Made by a program: the position numbers and the translations under genes. A stretch of DNA of 64,000 bases, from positions 186,001-250,000 of the forward strand of contig CAZTJC010000001.1 in assembly GCA_964613945.1 (NCBI GenBank), written 5' to 3'. The notes beneath the pieces are model-generated. The model did not search any database. It saw nothing but the letters and a program-made list of their open reading frames with translations, and was not told the origin of the DNA. The stretch comes from JAVVHH01 sp964613945 (GTDB taxonomy: Bacteria > Pseudomonadota > Alphaproteobacteria > Acetobacterales > Acetobacteraceae). Of the stretch, positions 25,330 to 33,897 are shown in pieces. The first letter of the stretch is position 1, and each line of letters opens with the position of its first letter.

Positions 25330-26835
25330 ATGGCAGCAGGTCCACGTTTAGAATTCCGACAGACGCAATCGTTGGTGATGACGCCGCAGCTGCGTCAGGC
25401 CATCAAGCTTCTGCAATTCAGCAACTTCGAAGTCGCCGCCTTTGTGGACGGCGAACTCGAACGCAATCCCTTGTTGGAGCGCGACGAACGGTCGGACGCC
25501 GCGCCTGAACTGCCTGCGCCCGACCAGCGTACGGAGACGACGTCGAACCTCGATACGTCCGATCTGGTCCGCATGGAGAAGCTTCCCGACGCCGTGGAAG
25601 CCGACCATGCGAATTCCTACGACCATGGCGGCGCCTCGGACGGTTTCTCCGGGTCGGTTGGCTCCGGCGGCCGCGACGGCGCACGCGACTTCGGCGATGA
25701 CCGCGGCATCGACGAGCTCGCCGCCACCCCGCGTAACCTCCGCAATCATCTCGGCGAGCAACTTCGCCTCAGTATCGCCGACCCCAAGCAGCGTATCATC
25801 GGCGCGCACCTTATTGCCCTGCTCGACGGCGCCGGCCGTGTCTCGGCCACCGACGAAGAGATCGCCACCGCCATGGGTATCGACCCCGACCTGGTCGGCC
25901 AGGTCCGCCAGTCCATGATGCGCTTCGATCCGGCCGGCCTGTTCGCGGTCAACCTGCGCGACTGCCTCGCCGCCCAGCTCGCCGACCGAAATCGCCTCGA
26001 CCCGGCCATGGAAGCCTTGCTCGACAATCTCGAGCTCCTCGCCCGCCGCGACCACCGCGCTCTTATGGCCGTCTGCGAAGTGGATGGCGAAGATTTGACG
26101 GAGATGATCGCCGAAATCCGCGCCCTCGACCCAAAGCCCGGTGCCGGCTGGGATGACGGTCCGCTGCAGCAGGTCATCCCGGACGTGCTGATGCGCGCTT
26201 TGCCGGATGGCGAGTGGTTCATCGAGCTCAACCCGGAAACCATGCCGCGCGTGCTGGTCAACGAAAGCTACCACGCCCGGGTCAGTGCCAAGGCAGGTCG
26301 CGAGGAGAAGAGCTACATCAGCGAGAACCTTTCCAGCGCCAACTGGCTGGTCAAGTCGCTGCAGCAGCGGTCCAATACCATTCTCAAGGTCGCGGCTGAG
26401 ATCGTCCGTCAGCAGGATGGCTTCTTTCGCGGCGGCGTCGGCCATCTACGCCCGCTGATCCTGCGCGACGTCGCCGGCGCGGTGGAGATGCATGAGAGCA
26501 CCGTCAGCCGTGTCACCGCCAACAAGTACATCGCCACCCCGCGCGGCACCTTTGAGCTGAAATATTTCTTCACCACGGCGCTGAGTGCCGTCAGCGGCGG
26601 CGATAGCCACAGCGCTGAGGCGGTAAGACACCGCATCCGTGCCCTGGTCGCGGCGGAAAACGCAGAAGATGTACTCTCAGATGACGCTATTGTTGCAGTG
26701 CTCCGACGCGAAGGCGTGGACATCGCGCGCCGGACCGTGGCCAAATACCGCGATGCCTTACGCATACCGAGTTCGGTTCAACGCAAACGCGAGAAAAGCA
26801 CCGTTGGATTAGCCCCGCTCGATCGTGTGGGGTGA
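25330..26835 (+). CDS. rpoN: RNA polymerase sigma-54 factor
   Basis: 501 residues. Region I at the N-terminus is the Gln/Leu-rich activator-contact segment (FRQTQSLVMTPQLRQAIKLL). An acidic linker (about 50-125) precedes the core-binding domain (FDPAGLFAVNLRDCLAAQLA). The C-terminal DNA-binding part has a helix-turn-helix (LRDVAGAVEMHESTVSRVTA) and the RpoN box ARRTVAKYRD at about 466-475. It directs transcription from -24/-12 promoters with enhancer-binding proteins; no such activator gene is in the window. It sits in the conserved lptB-rpoN-hpf order. Confidence 0.96.
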   Translation: MAAGPRLEFRQTQSLVMTPQLRQAIKLLQFSNFEVAAFVDGELERNPLLERDERSDAAPELPAPDQRTETTSNLDTSDLVRMEKLPDAVEADHANSYDHGGASDGFSGSVGSGGRDGARDFGDDRGIDELAATPRNLRNHLGEQLRLSIADPKQRIIGAHLIALLDGAGRVSATDEEIATAMGIDPDLVGQVRQSMMRFDPAGLFAVNLRDCLAAQLADRNRLDPAMEALLDNLELLARRDHRALMAVCEVDGEDLTEMIAEIRALDPKPGAGWDDGPLQQVIPDVLMRALPDGEWFIELNPETMPRVLVNESYHARVSAKAGREEKSYISENLSSANWLVKSLQQRSNTILKVAAEIVRQQDGFFRGGVGHLRPLILRDVAGAVEMHESTVSRVTANKYIATPRGTFELKYFFTTALSAVSGGDSHSAEAVRHRIRALVAAENAEDVLSDDAIVAVLRREGVDIARRTVAKYRDALRIPSSVQRKREKSTVGLAPLDRVG

Positions 26836-26865
26836 CTCGGGACGTTATCCAAAGGGGGAGCATCG

Positions 26866-27453
26866 ATGCAGATCACCGTGTCAGGCAAGCAGGTCGACCT
26901 CTCCGACGCGCTACGTACTCGCGTGTCGGACCAGCTCGACAACATCGCGGGCAAGTATTTCGACGGCGCCCAGGAAGCCCACGTGACCTTCGGCCGCACC
27001 CGCAGCTTCTTCACCTGCGACATCAACGTCCATGCCGGACGTGGCCTGACGCTCCGCGGCGAGGGTGAGGCCGCTGACGCCAACAGCGCGTTCGATGATG
27101 CCGCCGAACACATCGCCAAGCGCCTGCGCCGCTACCGCCGCCGGGTCAACGATCACGCGCGCGATCTGGCCAACCGCGCCCGCCCGGAGGCGGCGCGGCA
27201 ATACGTGCTGCGCGCCGAGGAGGAAACCGCTCCGGAGCCCGGCGATACCGTTCAGGCACAGACGTTCGCCACCGTGATCGCCGAAAGCGTTGCCGAGATC
27301 AGCACCCTTTCAGTTGGCGAAGCGGTCATGCGCCTCGATCTCGCCGATCAGCAGGTGCTGATGTTCCGCAACAGCGCCAGCACGGAGTTGAACGTCATCT
27401 ACCGCCGACCCGACGGCAACATCGGCTGGATCGACCCGTCTAGCCCCAAGTAG
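26866..27453 (+). CDS. hpf: Ribosome hibernation promoting factor, long form
   Basis: 195 residues. The N-terminal S30AE/YfiA domain (about 1-105) reads MQITVSGKQVDLSDALRTRV, then FFTCDINVHAGRGLTLRGEG. The C-terminal dimerisation domain (about 135-195) ends LMFRNSASTELNVIYRRPDG. The long form makes 100S ribosome dimers in stationary phase. An AAAGGGGGAGC site precedes the ATG. It is last in the rpoN cluster and converges on rsmI, with stops only a few nt apart. Confidence 0.93.
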   Translation: MQITVSGKQVDLSDALRTRVSDQLDNIAGKYFDGAQEAHVTFGRTRSFFTCDINVHAGRGLTLRGEGEAADANSAFDDAAEHIAKRLRRYRRRVNDHARDLANRARPEAARQYVLRAEEETAPEPGDTVQAQTFATVIAESVAEISTLSVGEAVMRLDLADQQVLMFRNSASTELNVIYRRPDGNIGWIDPSSPK

Positions 27454-27456
27454 CTT

Positions 27457-28389
27457 TCAGGATAAAGCCAGCGCCCGGGCGTAAACCGTCCGGCGCGGCA
27501 ATCCCGTCGCACCGGCCACCAGTGCGGCGGCATCCTTCACGCTGTGCGTTTCCAACGCCCGCCGCAGCAGGTCGTCGACGTTCTCGGCATCCACCTGCTC
27601 CGCCGGTGCCGGGCCGATCAGCAGCGTAATCTCCCCTCGCGGCGCCTCCACGGCATAGTGCGCGGCCAGTGCGCCCAGCGTTCCCCGCCGCACTTCCTCG
27701 AACCGCTTGGTCAGCTCGCGCGCCACCGCCGCATCGCGGTCGCCGAACACTTCGGCCATGTCCGCCAGCGTTTCCGCCAGCCGATGCGGCGCCTCGTGCC
27801 AGATCATCGTCGTCGCCAAGCCGGCCCGCTCGGCCGCCCGCAGCCCGGCAAACGCCGCCCGCCGCCCGGCCTCCTTGGGCGGTGGAAAGCCCAGGAACAT
27901 GAAGGGCTGCGGCGGCAAGCCCGAGAGTGTCAGTGCCATGACCGCAGCGTTGGCGCCCGGCACCGCCGACACCGGCACCCCGGCCTCGATCGCCGCCCGC
28001 ACCAACCGATAGCCCGGGTCCGACACCAGCGGCGTCCCTGCATCCGACACCAGCGCGATCAGCGCGCCTGCCTGCAGCCGCGCCAACACCGCCGGGATGC
28101 GCGCGCTTTCGTTATGCTCGTGCAGCGGCGCCGTCGCCGTGCCGATGCCGTAATGCCCCAACAGCACCGAACTGGTGCGCGTGTCCTCGCACAGGATCAG
28201 CTCGGCATGTCGCAATGCTGCCACCCCACGGGCGGAAAGATCCGCAAGGTTGCCGATCGGGGTCGCGACCAGGATCAGTCCTGATGCTATATGCGGCGCG
28301 CGAGTGCCTGCCGACTCGCTAGCAGGAGCATCGCATGCATTCCCCCAGGCTTCATGAGCGGCCTCATCGTCTCGGTCTAGGTCGGACAC
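27457..28389 (-). CDS. rsmI: 16S rRNA (cytidine-1402-2'-O)-methyltransferase
   Basis: 310 residues. Tetrapyrrole-methylase-fold enzyme that 2'-O-methylates C1402 in the ribosomal P site. Motifs: LILVATPIGNLADLSARGVA, LILCEDTRTSSVLLGHYGI, LVSDAGTPLVSDPGYRLVRA, VPGANAAVMALTLSGLPPQ, and TMIWHEAPHRLAETL. The start is the GTG at 28389, the only canonical start before the first motif; it puts the first 55 nt of coding on top of the divergent lipoprotein gene. The 38-residue head is not conserved in the family. Confidence 0.92.
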   Translation of the reverse strand: MSDLDRDDEAAHEAWGNACDAPASESAGTRAPHIASGLILVATPIGNLADLSARGVAALRHAELILCEDTRTSSVLLGHYGIGTATAPLHEHNESARIPAVLARLQAGALIALVSDAGTPLVSDPGYRLVRAAIEAGVPVSAVPGANAAVMALTLSGLPPQPFMFLGFPPPKEAGRRAAFAGLRAAERAGLATTMIWHEAPHRLAETLADMAEVFGDRDAAVARELTKRFEEVRRGTLGALAAHYAVEAPRGEITLLIGPAPAEQVDAENVDDLLRRALETHSVKDAAALVAGATGLPRRTVYARALALS

Positions 28390-29516
28390 TCGCCTTGCTC
28401 CTGGCCTCCTGCGGCCTCAGCGCCTGCGTAGCCCAGCAAGGCGGCCTCGGCTACGGAGGCAGCGCCGGCTACCCGCAGCAACAGCTCCCGGCTACGCCCA
28501 CCGGTCGCCGCGTCGCCCTGTTGCTCCCACTCTCGGGTGCGAACGCGCAACTTGGCCAATCCATGCTGCTGGCCGCCAAGCTGGCATTCGAACCCGGTGG
28601 CGCCAACGCGTTCGATACCCAGGACACGCGCGGCACCCCGGACGGGGCGGCAGCCGCCGTCCGCGCGGCCATCAATGCCGGTGCCGGCATCGTCGTGGGT
28701 CCCTTGACGGCAGGCGAGACCGCTGCCGTCGCCCCTGTCGCTACGGCCCGCTCCGTCGCCGTCCTGGCGCTGACATCGGACGCTACCAAGGCCCAACCCG
28801 GCGTCTGGCCCCTCGGCCTCACGCCCGGGCAGCAGGTCCGCACCCTCGTCCGCGCCGCGGCAGCCGATTACAAGCGCCGCATCGGTGCCATCCTGCCCTC
28901 CAATCCATTTGGCGACTCACTCGTGGCCGAACTGGTTCCCGCCGCAGCCGAAGCCGGCCTGCCGCCGCCGCTGATCCTACGCTTCCAGGGGCAAAGCGGG
29001 CTCGATGCCGCCGTCGCCCGCATGGGCACCCCGTCCGATGCGCCGGGCAGCTCCCCGGGCAATCCGCTCGCCATCGACGCCCTGCTACTCGGCACTCCGG
29101 CCGACACCACGATCAAGATCCTGCCTGATCTGATCCACCTCGGCATGGGTCCGGACCGTATCCGCATCCTGGGCACGGCACTCTGGGCTCGGGACAGTGC
29201 CAAGCTGGCTCCGCTCGCCGGTGCCTGGTTTGCCGGGCCGCCTGCCGAGACCCTGAAAGTGTTCTCCGACAACTACATCTCGCATTACGGCACGCCGCCG
29301 CGCGACGTCGCCAGCGTGGCGTTCGATGCCGCAGCGGCCGCCCATGCCGTGACCGGCCCCAACGGAGTCGACGTTTCCATCCTGCTCAACCCGTCCGGCT
29401 TCGCGGGCGCCAACGGCGTGTTCCGCTTGCTGCCGGACGGTCAGGTGCGCCGCAGCCTGGCCTTGTTCGAGATCGGCTCGACGGGGGTGCAGTCCCGACC
29501 AACGCCGCAGATGTAA
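28335..29516 (+). CDS. Penicillin-binding protein activator-like lipoprotein (LpoA/YraM type)
   Basis: 393 residues. The N-terminus carries a lipoprotein signal with lipobox-like ASCGLSAC, then a Gly/Gln-rich spacer. The rest is a periplasmic-binding-protein type 1 fold: RRVALLLPLSGANAQLGQSM, GAGIVVGPLTAGETAAVAPV, RIGAILPSNPFGDSLVAELV, and LLLGTPADTTIKILPDLIHL. It matches the C-terminal domain of LpoA, the outer-membrane activator of PBP1A; alphaproteobacterial versions lack the TPR half, as here. In many genomes it is divergent from rsmI, as here. The ATG at 28335 lies inside the rsmI 5' end. Confidence 0.85.
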   Translation: MHSPRLHERPHRLGLGRTLALLLASCGLSACVAQQGGLGYGGSAGYPQQQLPATPTGRRVALLLPLSGANAQLGQSMLLAAKLAFEPGGANAFDTQDTRGTPDGAAAAVRAAINAGAGIVVGPLTAGETAAVAPVATARSVAVLALTSDATKAQPGVWPLGLTPGQQVRTLVRAAAADYKRRIGAILPSNPFGDSLVAELVPAAAEAGLPPPLILRFQGQSGLDAAVARMGTPSDAPGSSPGNPLAIDALLLGTPADTTIKILPDLIHLGMGPDRIRILGTALWARDSAKLAPLAGAWFAGPPAETLKVFSDNYISHYGTPPRDVASVAFDAAAAAHAVTGPNGVDVSILLNPSGFAGANGVFRLLPDGQVRRSLALFEIGSTGVQSRPTPQM

Positions 29517-29522
29517 GCGGTC

Positions 29523-30731
29523 ATGACGCTCACCGTCGCCATCCTGCTGCTGATCCTGGTCGCGGCAGCCTGGATCGGCGGATGGTACCTAGGGATGCGC
29601 CGGGCTGCTCGAGCTCAATCGCGCGAGTTCGTGGCCGAGAACACCGTGCGTAGCCTGATGGCGGAGAACGAGCGGCTCCGTGCCGATCTCGCCGCCGAAC
29701 AAACCCTTCTCGAGCGCCTGCCCGACCCGGTCATCCTGTTCGGCCCGGATCGCAACATCCGCCGTCTCAATGCCGAAGCCCGCACCACGCTTGGCACCGG
29801 TGCATCCGCCCTGCTCCGCATGCCGGCATTCCGCGGCGCGCTTGACCAGGCCGTCGTTGCCGGTACGGAAGCCTCCGTCGATCTGACGCTGCCGGTTCCC
29901 GTGGCTCGCGAGCTCCACGTCCGCATCCTGCCCGCCGGAGCGGCCCAGGATCAGTTCCTCGCCTTGCTGTCCGACCGAACCCGCGAACGCGCCGTGGAGC
30001 GAATGCGGGCCGATTTCGTCGCCAATGCCAGCCACGAGCTGCGCACCCCGCTCGCCAGCCTGATCGGCTTCATCGAAACCCTGCGCGGCCCCGCCGCCGA
30101 CGACCCGGCCGCCCAGCATCGCTTCCTCGGCATCATGGCCGAGCAGGGGCAGCGCATGAACCGCCTCATCGACGATCTGCTCAGCCTGTCCCGCATCGAG
30201 CTGACCGAACATGTTGCACCGTCCGGTTTGGTCGACTTGGCGTCGCTCACCGAAACCATCGCCGCCGGGCTGGCACCGTTGTTCACCGCTCGCAAGGTCA
30301 CGCTCGAGTCCCGCATCGAACCCGGCTTGCCCCGCATCGTCGGTGACCGCGACCAAATGGGCCAGGTCCTGCAAAACCTGTTGGAGAATGCCATCAAGTA
30401 TGGCCGTGACGGCGGTTTCATCCACCTCGACGCCCGGCGTGTGGCCCGGGCTGGGGTCGACGGCATCGCCGTGCGCGTCCGCGACGAGGGCGACGGCATC
30501 TCCGCGCTGCACATCCCGCGGCTCACCGAGCGCTTCTACCGGGTCAACACCCGTCGATCCCGTGCCGTCGGCGGCACCGGCCTCGGCCTTGCCATCGTCA
30601 AGCACATCGTCAACCGCCACCGCGGCCATCTCCGCATCGAAAGCACCGAGGGCGAAGGCACTACCGTGACGATCTGGGCGCCGGCTGCCCGGGAAAGCCT
30701 GCGGGAACTCGAAGAGCCCGCCCGGGTTTGA
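29523..30731 (+). CDS. phoR: PhoR-type sensor histidine kinase
   Basis: 402 residues. One N-terminal membrane helix (about 3-22), a coiled linker, a PAS-like domain (about 60-150, LERLPDPVILFGPDRNIRRL), then the kinase core. The H-box is FVANASHELRTPLASLIGFI with the phospho-His in SHELRTPL, the N-box QVLQNLLENAIKYGRDG, G1 VRDEGDGISALHIPRLTERF, and G2 GGTGLGLAIVKHIVNRH. The layout is that of PhoR, the phosphate-starvation kinase. No phoB, pst or phoU gene is next to it; it follows the lipoprotein gene by 6 nt. The phosphate assignment is therefore by family, not context. Confidence 0.82.
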   Translation: MTLTVAILLLILVAAAWIGGWYLGMRRAARAQSREFVAENTVRSLMAENERLRADLAAEQTLLERLPDPVILFGPDRNIRRLNAEARTTLGTGASALLRMPAFRGALDQAVVAGTEASVDLTLPVPVARELHVRILPAGAAQDQFLALLSDRTRERAVERMRADFVANASHELRTPLASLIGFIETLRGPAADDPAAQHRFLGIMAEQGQRMNRLIDDLLSLSRIELTEHVAPSGLVDLASLTETIAAGLAPLFTARKVTLESRIEPGLPRIVGDRDQMGQVLQNLLENAIKYGRDGGFIHLDARRVARAGVDGIAVRVRDEGDGISALHIPRLTERFYRVNTRRSRAVGGTGLGLAIVKHIVNRHRGHLRIESTEGEGTTVTIWAPAARESLRELEEPARV

Positions 30732-30757
30732 CTTCGCACAGTACGTGGAGAGATCAG

Positions 30758-31099
30758 ATGGACGACAACAAGCTCGAAGGCACGGCACGCGACTTCGGCG
30801 GCAAGGCTCAGGAAATGGCCGGCAAGCTCACCGGCGACAGCAAGATGAAGGCCGACGGCAAGATGGACCAGGCAGCCGGCACGGCGCAGAAGGCGTTCGG
30901 GCAGATCAAGGAAGCCGTTCGTGACGTCGGCGGTGACTACGGATCGCAGTTGCTCGACCAGATCGAGGATGCCGGCGATGCGCTGGCCGACCAGATCGAC
31001 CAGCGTCCAATCACCGCCGTCCTGATTGCCGCCGGCATTGGCTTCCTGCTGGCTCTGGCCACCAAGCCGGCACCTCGGGTCGTCTACCGTCGCCGCTAA
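30758..31099 (+). CDS. CsbD family stress protein with C-terminal membrane helix
   Basis: 113 residues. The N-terminal half is a CsbD-like domain (MDDNKLEGTARDFGGKAQEM, KADGKMDQAAGTAQKAFGQI). The second half resembles DUF883/ElaB-type proteins: an amphipathic helix (LLDQIEDAGDALADQIDQRP), then one membrane span (AVLIAAGIGFLLALATK) and a basic tail. Such proteins are typically induced by general stress. GGAGAG precedes the ATG. It is 26 nt after phoR and convergent with trpS, whose stop directly abuts. Confidence 0.85.
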   Translation: MDDNKLEGTARDFGGKAQEMAGKLTGDSKMKADGKMDQAAGTAQKAFGQIKEAVRDVGGDYGSQLLDQIEDAGDALADQIDQRPITAVLIAAGIGFLLALATKPAPRVVYRRR

Positions 31100-32098
31100 T
31101 TACGCCTTGAGGAGGCCGACCAGGCGCTCGGCCTCCTCAACGATCGGATCGGCAATCGCGGCAGCGCGTGCCGCACCATCCCGCAGGATACGATCGATTT
31201 CTGCCTTGTCGTTCAGCAACCGCGTGGTTTCCTGAGCGATTGGCACCAGCTTGCCCACTACGACTTCGGCCAAGGCTTCCTTGAACGCACCGAAGCCTTT
31301 TCCACCATGGTCCGCCAGCACTCCCGCGGCATTAGTATCGAGCAACGCGGCCATAATCCCGACCAGGTTGCGCGCTTCCGGCCGGTTGATCAGGCCTTCG
31401 GCACTGTCGGGCAGCGGCTCGGGATCGGTTTTTGCCCGCCGGATTTTCAAGGCGATCGTATCCGCATCGTCGGTGAGGTTGATGCGGCTATGATCGGAGG
31501 CGTCCGATTTGCTCATCTTCTTGGTACCGTCCCGCAGGCTCATCACCCGCGTCGCCTCGCCCATGATCAACGGTTCGATCTGCGGAAAGAAATTTGACTC
31601 GAAATCATGGTTGAACTTCTGCGCGATGTCGTTCGCCAACTCGAGATGCTGCTTCTGGTCGTCACCGACCGGCACCCGCGTCGCATGATAGGCCAGGATG
31701 TCGGCCGCCATGAGGTTCGGGTAGATATACAACCCGGCCGAAACGTTCTCCCGATCCTTGCCGGCCTTGTCCTTGAACTGCGTCATACGGTTGAGCCAAC
31801 CCAGCCGCGCCACGCAGGTGAAGATCCATCCGAGCCGGACGTGAGCCGGCACCGCCGATTGCAGGAACAGGATGTGCTTGGCCGGGTCGACCCCGCAGGC
31901 GATCAGGGCCGCTGCCATCTCCCGCGACGAACTCGCCAGCGTCTTCGGGTCCTGGAACTGCGTCAGTGCGTGTAGATCGACCACGCAGTAGATGCACTCG
32001 TGATCTCGTTGCAGCGTCACCCAGTTGCGCAGCGCGCCTAGATAGTTACCTAGCGTCGGCACGCCTGAAGGCTGAATTCCGGAGAAGATGCGCTGCAT
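31100..32098 (-). CDS. trpS: Tryptophanyl-tRNA synthetase
   Basis: 332 residues, normal for bacterial TrpRS. Charges tRNA-Trp. The class I HIGH motif is within GIQPSGVPTLGNYLGALRNW, and KMSKS in LRDGTKKMSKSDASDHSRIN. The tryptophan pocket regions (CVVDLHALTQFQDPKTLASS, LMAADILAYHATRVPVGDDQ) are intact. It is transcribed after the MsbA-like gene with about 30 nt between, and its last codons contain a 13-bp hairpin. Confidence 0.97.
   Translation of the reverse strand: MQRIFSGIQPSGVPTLGNYLGALRNWVTLQRDHECIYCVVDLHALTQFQDPKTLASSSREMAAALIACGVDPAKHILFLQSAVPAHVRLGWIFTCVARLGWLNRMTQFKDKAGKDRENVSAGLYIYPNLMAADILAYHATRVPVGDDQKQHLELANDIAQKFNHDFESNFFPQIEPLIMGEATRVMSLRDGTKKMSKSDASDHSRINLTDDADTIALKIRRAKTDPEPLPDSAEGLINRPEARNLVGIMAALLDTNAAGVLADHGGKGFGAFKEALAEVVVGKLVPIAQETTRLLNDKAEIDRILRDGAARAAAIADPIVEEAERLVGLLKA
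31107..31140. terminator. 13-bp stem hairpin between csbD and trpS ends
   Basis: TTGAGGAGGCCGA (31107-31119) pairs perfectly with TCGGCCTCCTCAA (31128-31140) around an 8-nt loop. It is inside the last codons of trpS and 7 nt after the csbD stop, so it could end transcription from both sides. Neither side has a clear T-tract, so it may instead protect mRNA ends. Confidence 0.5.
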
Positions 32099-32129
32099 CT
32101 CGCCCCTATGTGTCCACCCCGCGCCGCGG

Positions 32130-33887
32130 TCAAGCGGCCAGGGCCTGGGTCCTCACCAAGCGCGCATAGAGCCCGTCCAGATGCAGCAGCTCCGCATGCG
32201 TACCCATCTCGACCGCCGTCCCGTCCGCGATGGCGATCACCAGATCGGCATCCCGCACCGTCGATAGCCGATGCGCGACGACCACGGTCGTCCGACCCCG
32301 CCGCAACTCGACCAACGCTGCCTGCACTGCAGCCTCGCTCTCCGCATCCAGCGCGCTGGTCGCCTCATCGAGCAGCAGGATGCGCGGCTCCCGCAACAGG
32401 GCGCGCGCCAACGCCACGCGCTGCCGCTGTCCACCCGATAGCCGCCCTCCACCCGGGCCGACCTGGGTTTCGAAACCCTGCGGCAATTCCTCGATGAACC
32501 CGGCCGCCGCAGCACGCGCCGCTTGGGTCACGTCGGCATCGCTGGCATCCGGCCGTCCCATGCGGATGTTCGCGCCGACCGTGTCGTCGAACAGCAACGC
32601 ATCCTGTCCCACATAGGCGATCGCGTCGCGCAGGCTCGCCAGCGTTACGTCGCGGATATCCGACCCATCGATGGTGATCCGTCCGTCCAGCACGTCGCCA
32701 AGACGCGGGATCAACGACAGGGCGGTACTTTTTCCCGCCCCCGACGGCCCGACCAGTGCCACCGTCAATCCCGGCGCCGCATCGAAACTCAGGTCCCGCA
32801 GCCCGACCCGTCCATCGGGGTAGGCATACGACACCCCCTCGAACCGCACCCGCCCAGGACCCTGCGGCAGCACCACTGCCGCAGGGCGCTCGCGAACCAG
32901 TGGCTGTTCGTCGATGACGTGGAACACCCGCGCCAGCCCGGCCAAGCCTTCCTGCAGCGCCGCGTTCAACGATCCCAGCGATCGCAGCGGCTGCGAGGCC
33001 AGCAGCAGCGCCGCCACGAAACCGGAGAAGTTGCCGATCCCGCCAGCGCCGGTTGCCGCCCGCCAACCGGCGAAGCCGATCACCAACGCCACCGCCGTGC
33101 CGCCCAACACTTCCAGCATCGGGTCCAAGATCGCCCGGCTCCGCGTCATGCGCAGCAGCGCCGCATAGAGCTGCTCAAAGGCTGCCTTTGCCCGCGCCGA
33201 CTCGATCGCCTCGAGCCGATAGGCGCGCACGGTCCGTGCCTGCGCAAAACTCTGATAAAGGAACGCCGCCGTTTCCCCCATCTGCTCCTGCATTCCGCCT
33301 GATGCTCGGCGGATGCGCTTGCCCAGGCGCTGGATCGGCACCGCCGCCAGCGGGTACATCACCGCCGCGATCAGGAACAACGTCCAGTCCAGGTACAGCA
33401 TCGAGCCCACCAGCCCGATGATCGTCACCCCATCGCGCAGCCCGTTGACGGCCCGTGTCAGCGCCTCGCGGATCAGCGTCACATCGGTGGTGAACCGCGT
33501 CGCCAGCTGTGCCGGCGGCTCGCGTTCGACCTGCACCAGATCCGCCCGCGCCAGATGCACGAACATCCGGTCCTGCAGGTCGCGGATCACCATCAGCACG
33601 AGTTGCTGCACCGCCACGGTTTGGAAATACTGCGCCGCCGCCTTGGCCATCGTCACGACGATGACGATGATTGGCACCTGGTAGAGGATCCGCGTATCGC
33701 GCGCGACGAACATGGAGATTGCCCGGTCGATCACCACCGGATACAGCCCGGTCAACCCCGCCGTCAGCGCGGTCAGCACCAGGATCCACAGCAGCTTGGG
33801 ACGATGAAAACGCAGATGTTCGCGCCACATGCGCCACATCAGTTTCCGCGTGCTCGCCTCTGCGGCGATTGCTGAGATGCCCTCCAT
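32130..33887 (-). CDS. msbA: MsbA-like lipid/lipid A ABC exporter (fused permease-ATPase)
   Basis: 585 residues. Six-helix type IV exporter domain (about 25-320; LLWILVLTALTAGLTGLYPV, DWTLFLIAAVMYPLAAVP) plus ATPase: Walker A VGPSGAGKSTALSLIPR, signature LSGGQRQRVALARALL, Walker B ILLLDEATSALDAESEA, H-loop VVVAHRLSTVRDADL. It probably flips lipid A-core across the inner membrane, consistent with LPS genes elsewhere in the window, though a drug-export role cannot be excluded. I use the ATG at 33887; the frame is open further upstream but would run into cca. Confidence 0.85.
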   Translation of the reverse strand: MEGISAIAAEASTRKLMWRMWREHLRFHRPKLLWILVLTALTAGLTGLYPVVIDRAISMFVARDTRILYQVPIIVIVVTMAKAAAQYFQTVAVQQLVLMVIRDLQDRMFVHLARADLVQVEREPPAQLATRFTTDVTLIREALTRAVNGLRDGVTIIGLVGSMLYLDWTLFLIAAVMYPLAAVPIQRLGKRIRRASGGMQEQMGETAAFLYQSFAQARTVRAYRLEAIESARAKAAFEQLYAALLRMTRSRAILDPMLEVLGGTAVALVIGFAGWRAATGAGGIGNFSGFVAALLLASQPLRSLGSLNAALQEGLAGLARVFHVIDEQPLVRERPAAVVLPQGPGRVRFEGVSYAYPDGRVGLRDLSFDAAPGLTVALVGPSGAGKSTALSLIPRLGDVLDGRITIDGSDIRDVTLASLRDAIAYVGQDALLFDDTVGANIRMGRPDASDADVTQAARAAAAGFIEELPQGFETQVGPGGGRLSGGQRQRVALARALLREPRILLLDEATSALDAESEAAVQAALVELRRGRTTVVVAHRLSTVRDADLVIAIADGTAVEMGTHAELLHLDGLYARLVRTQALAA

Positions 33888-33897
33888 GGAGGGCCGT

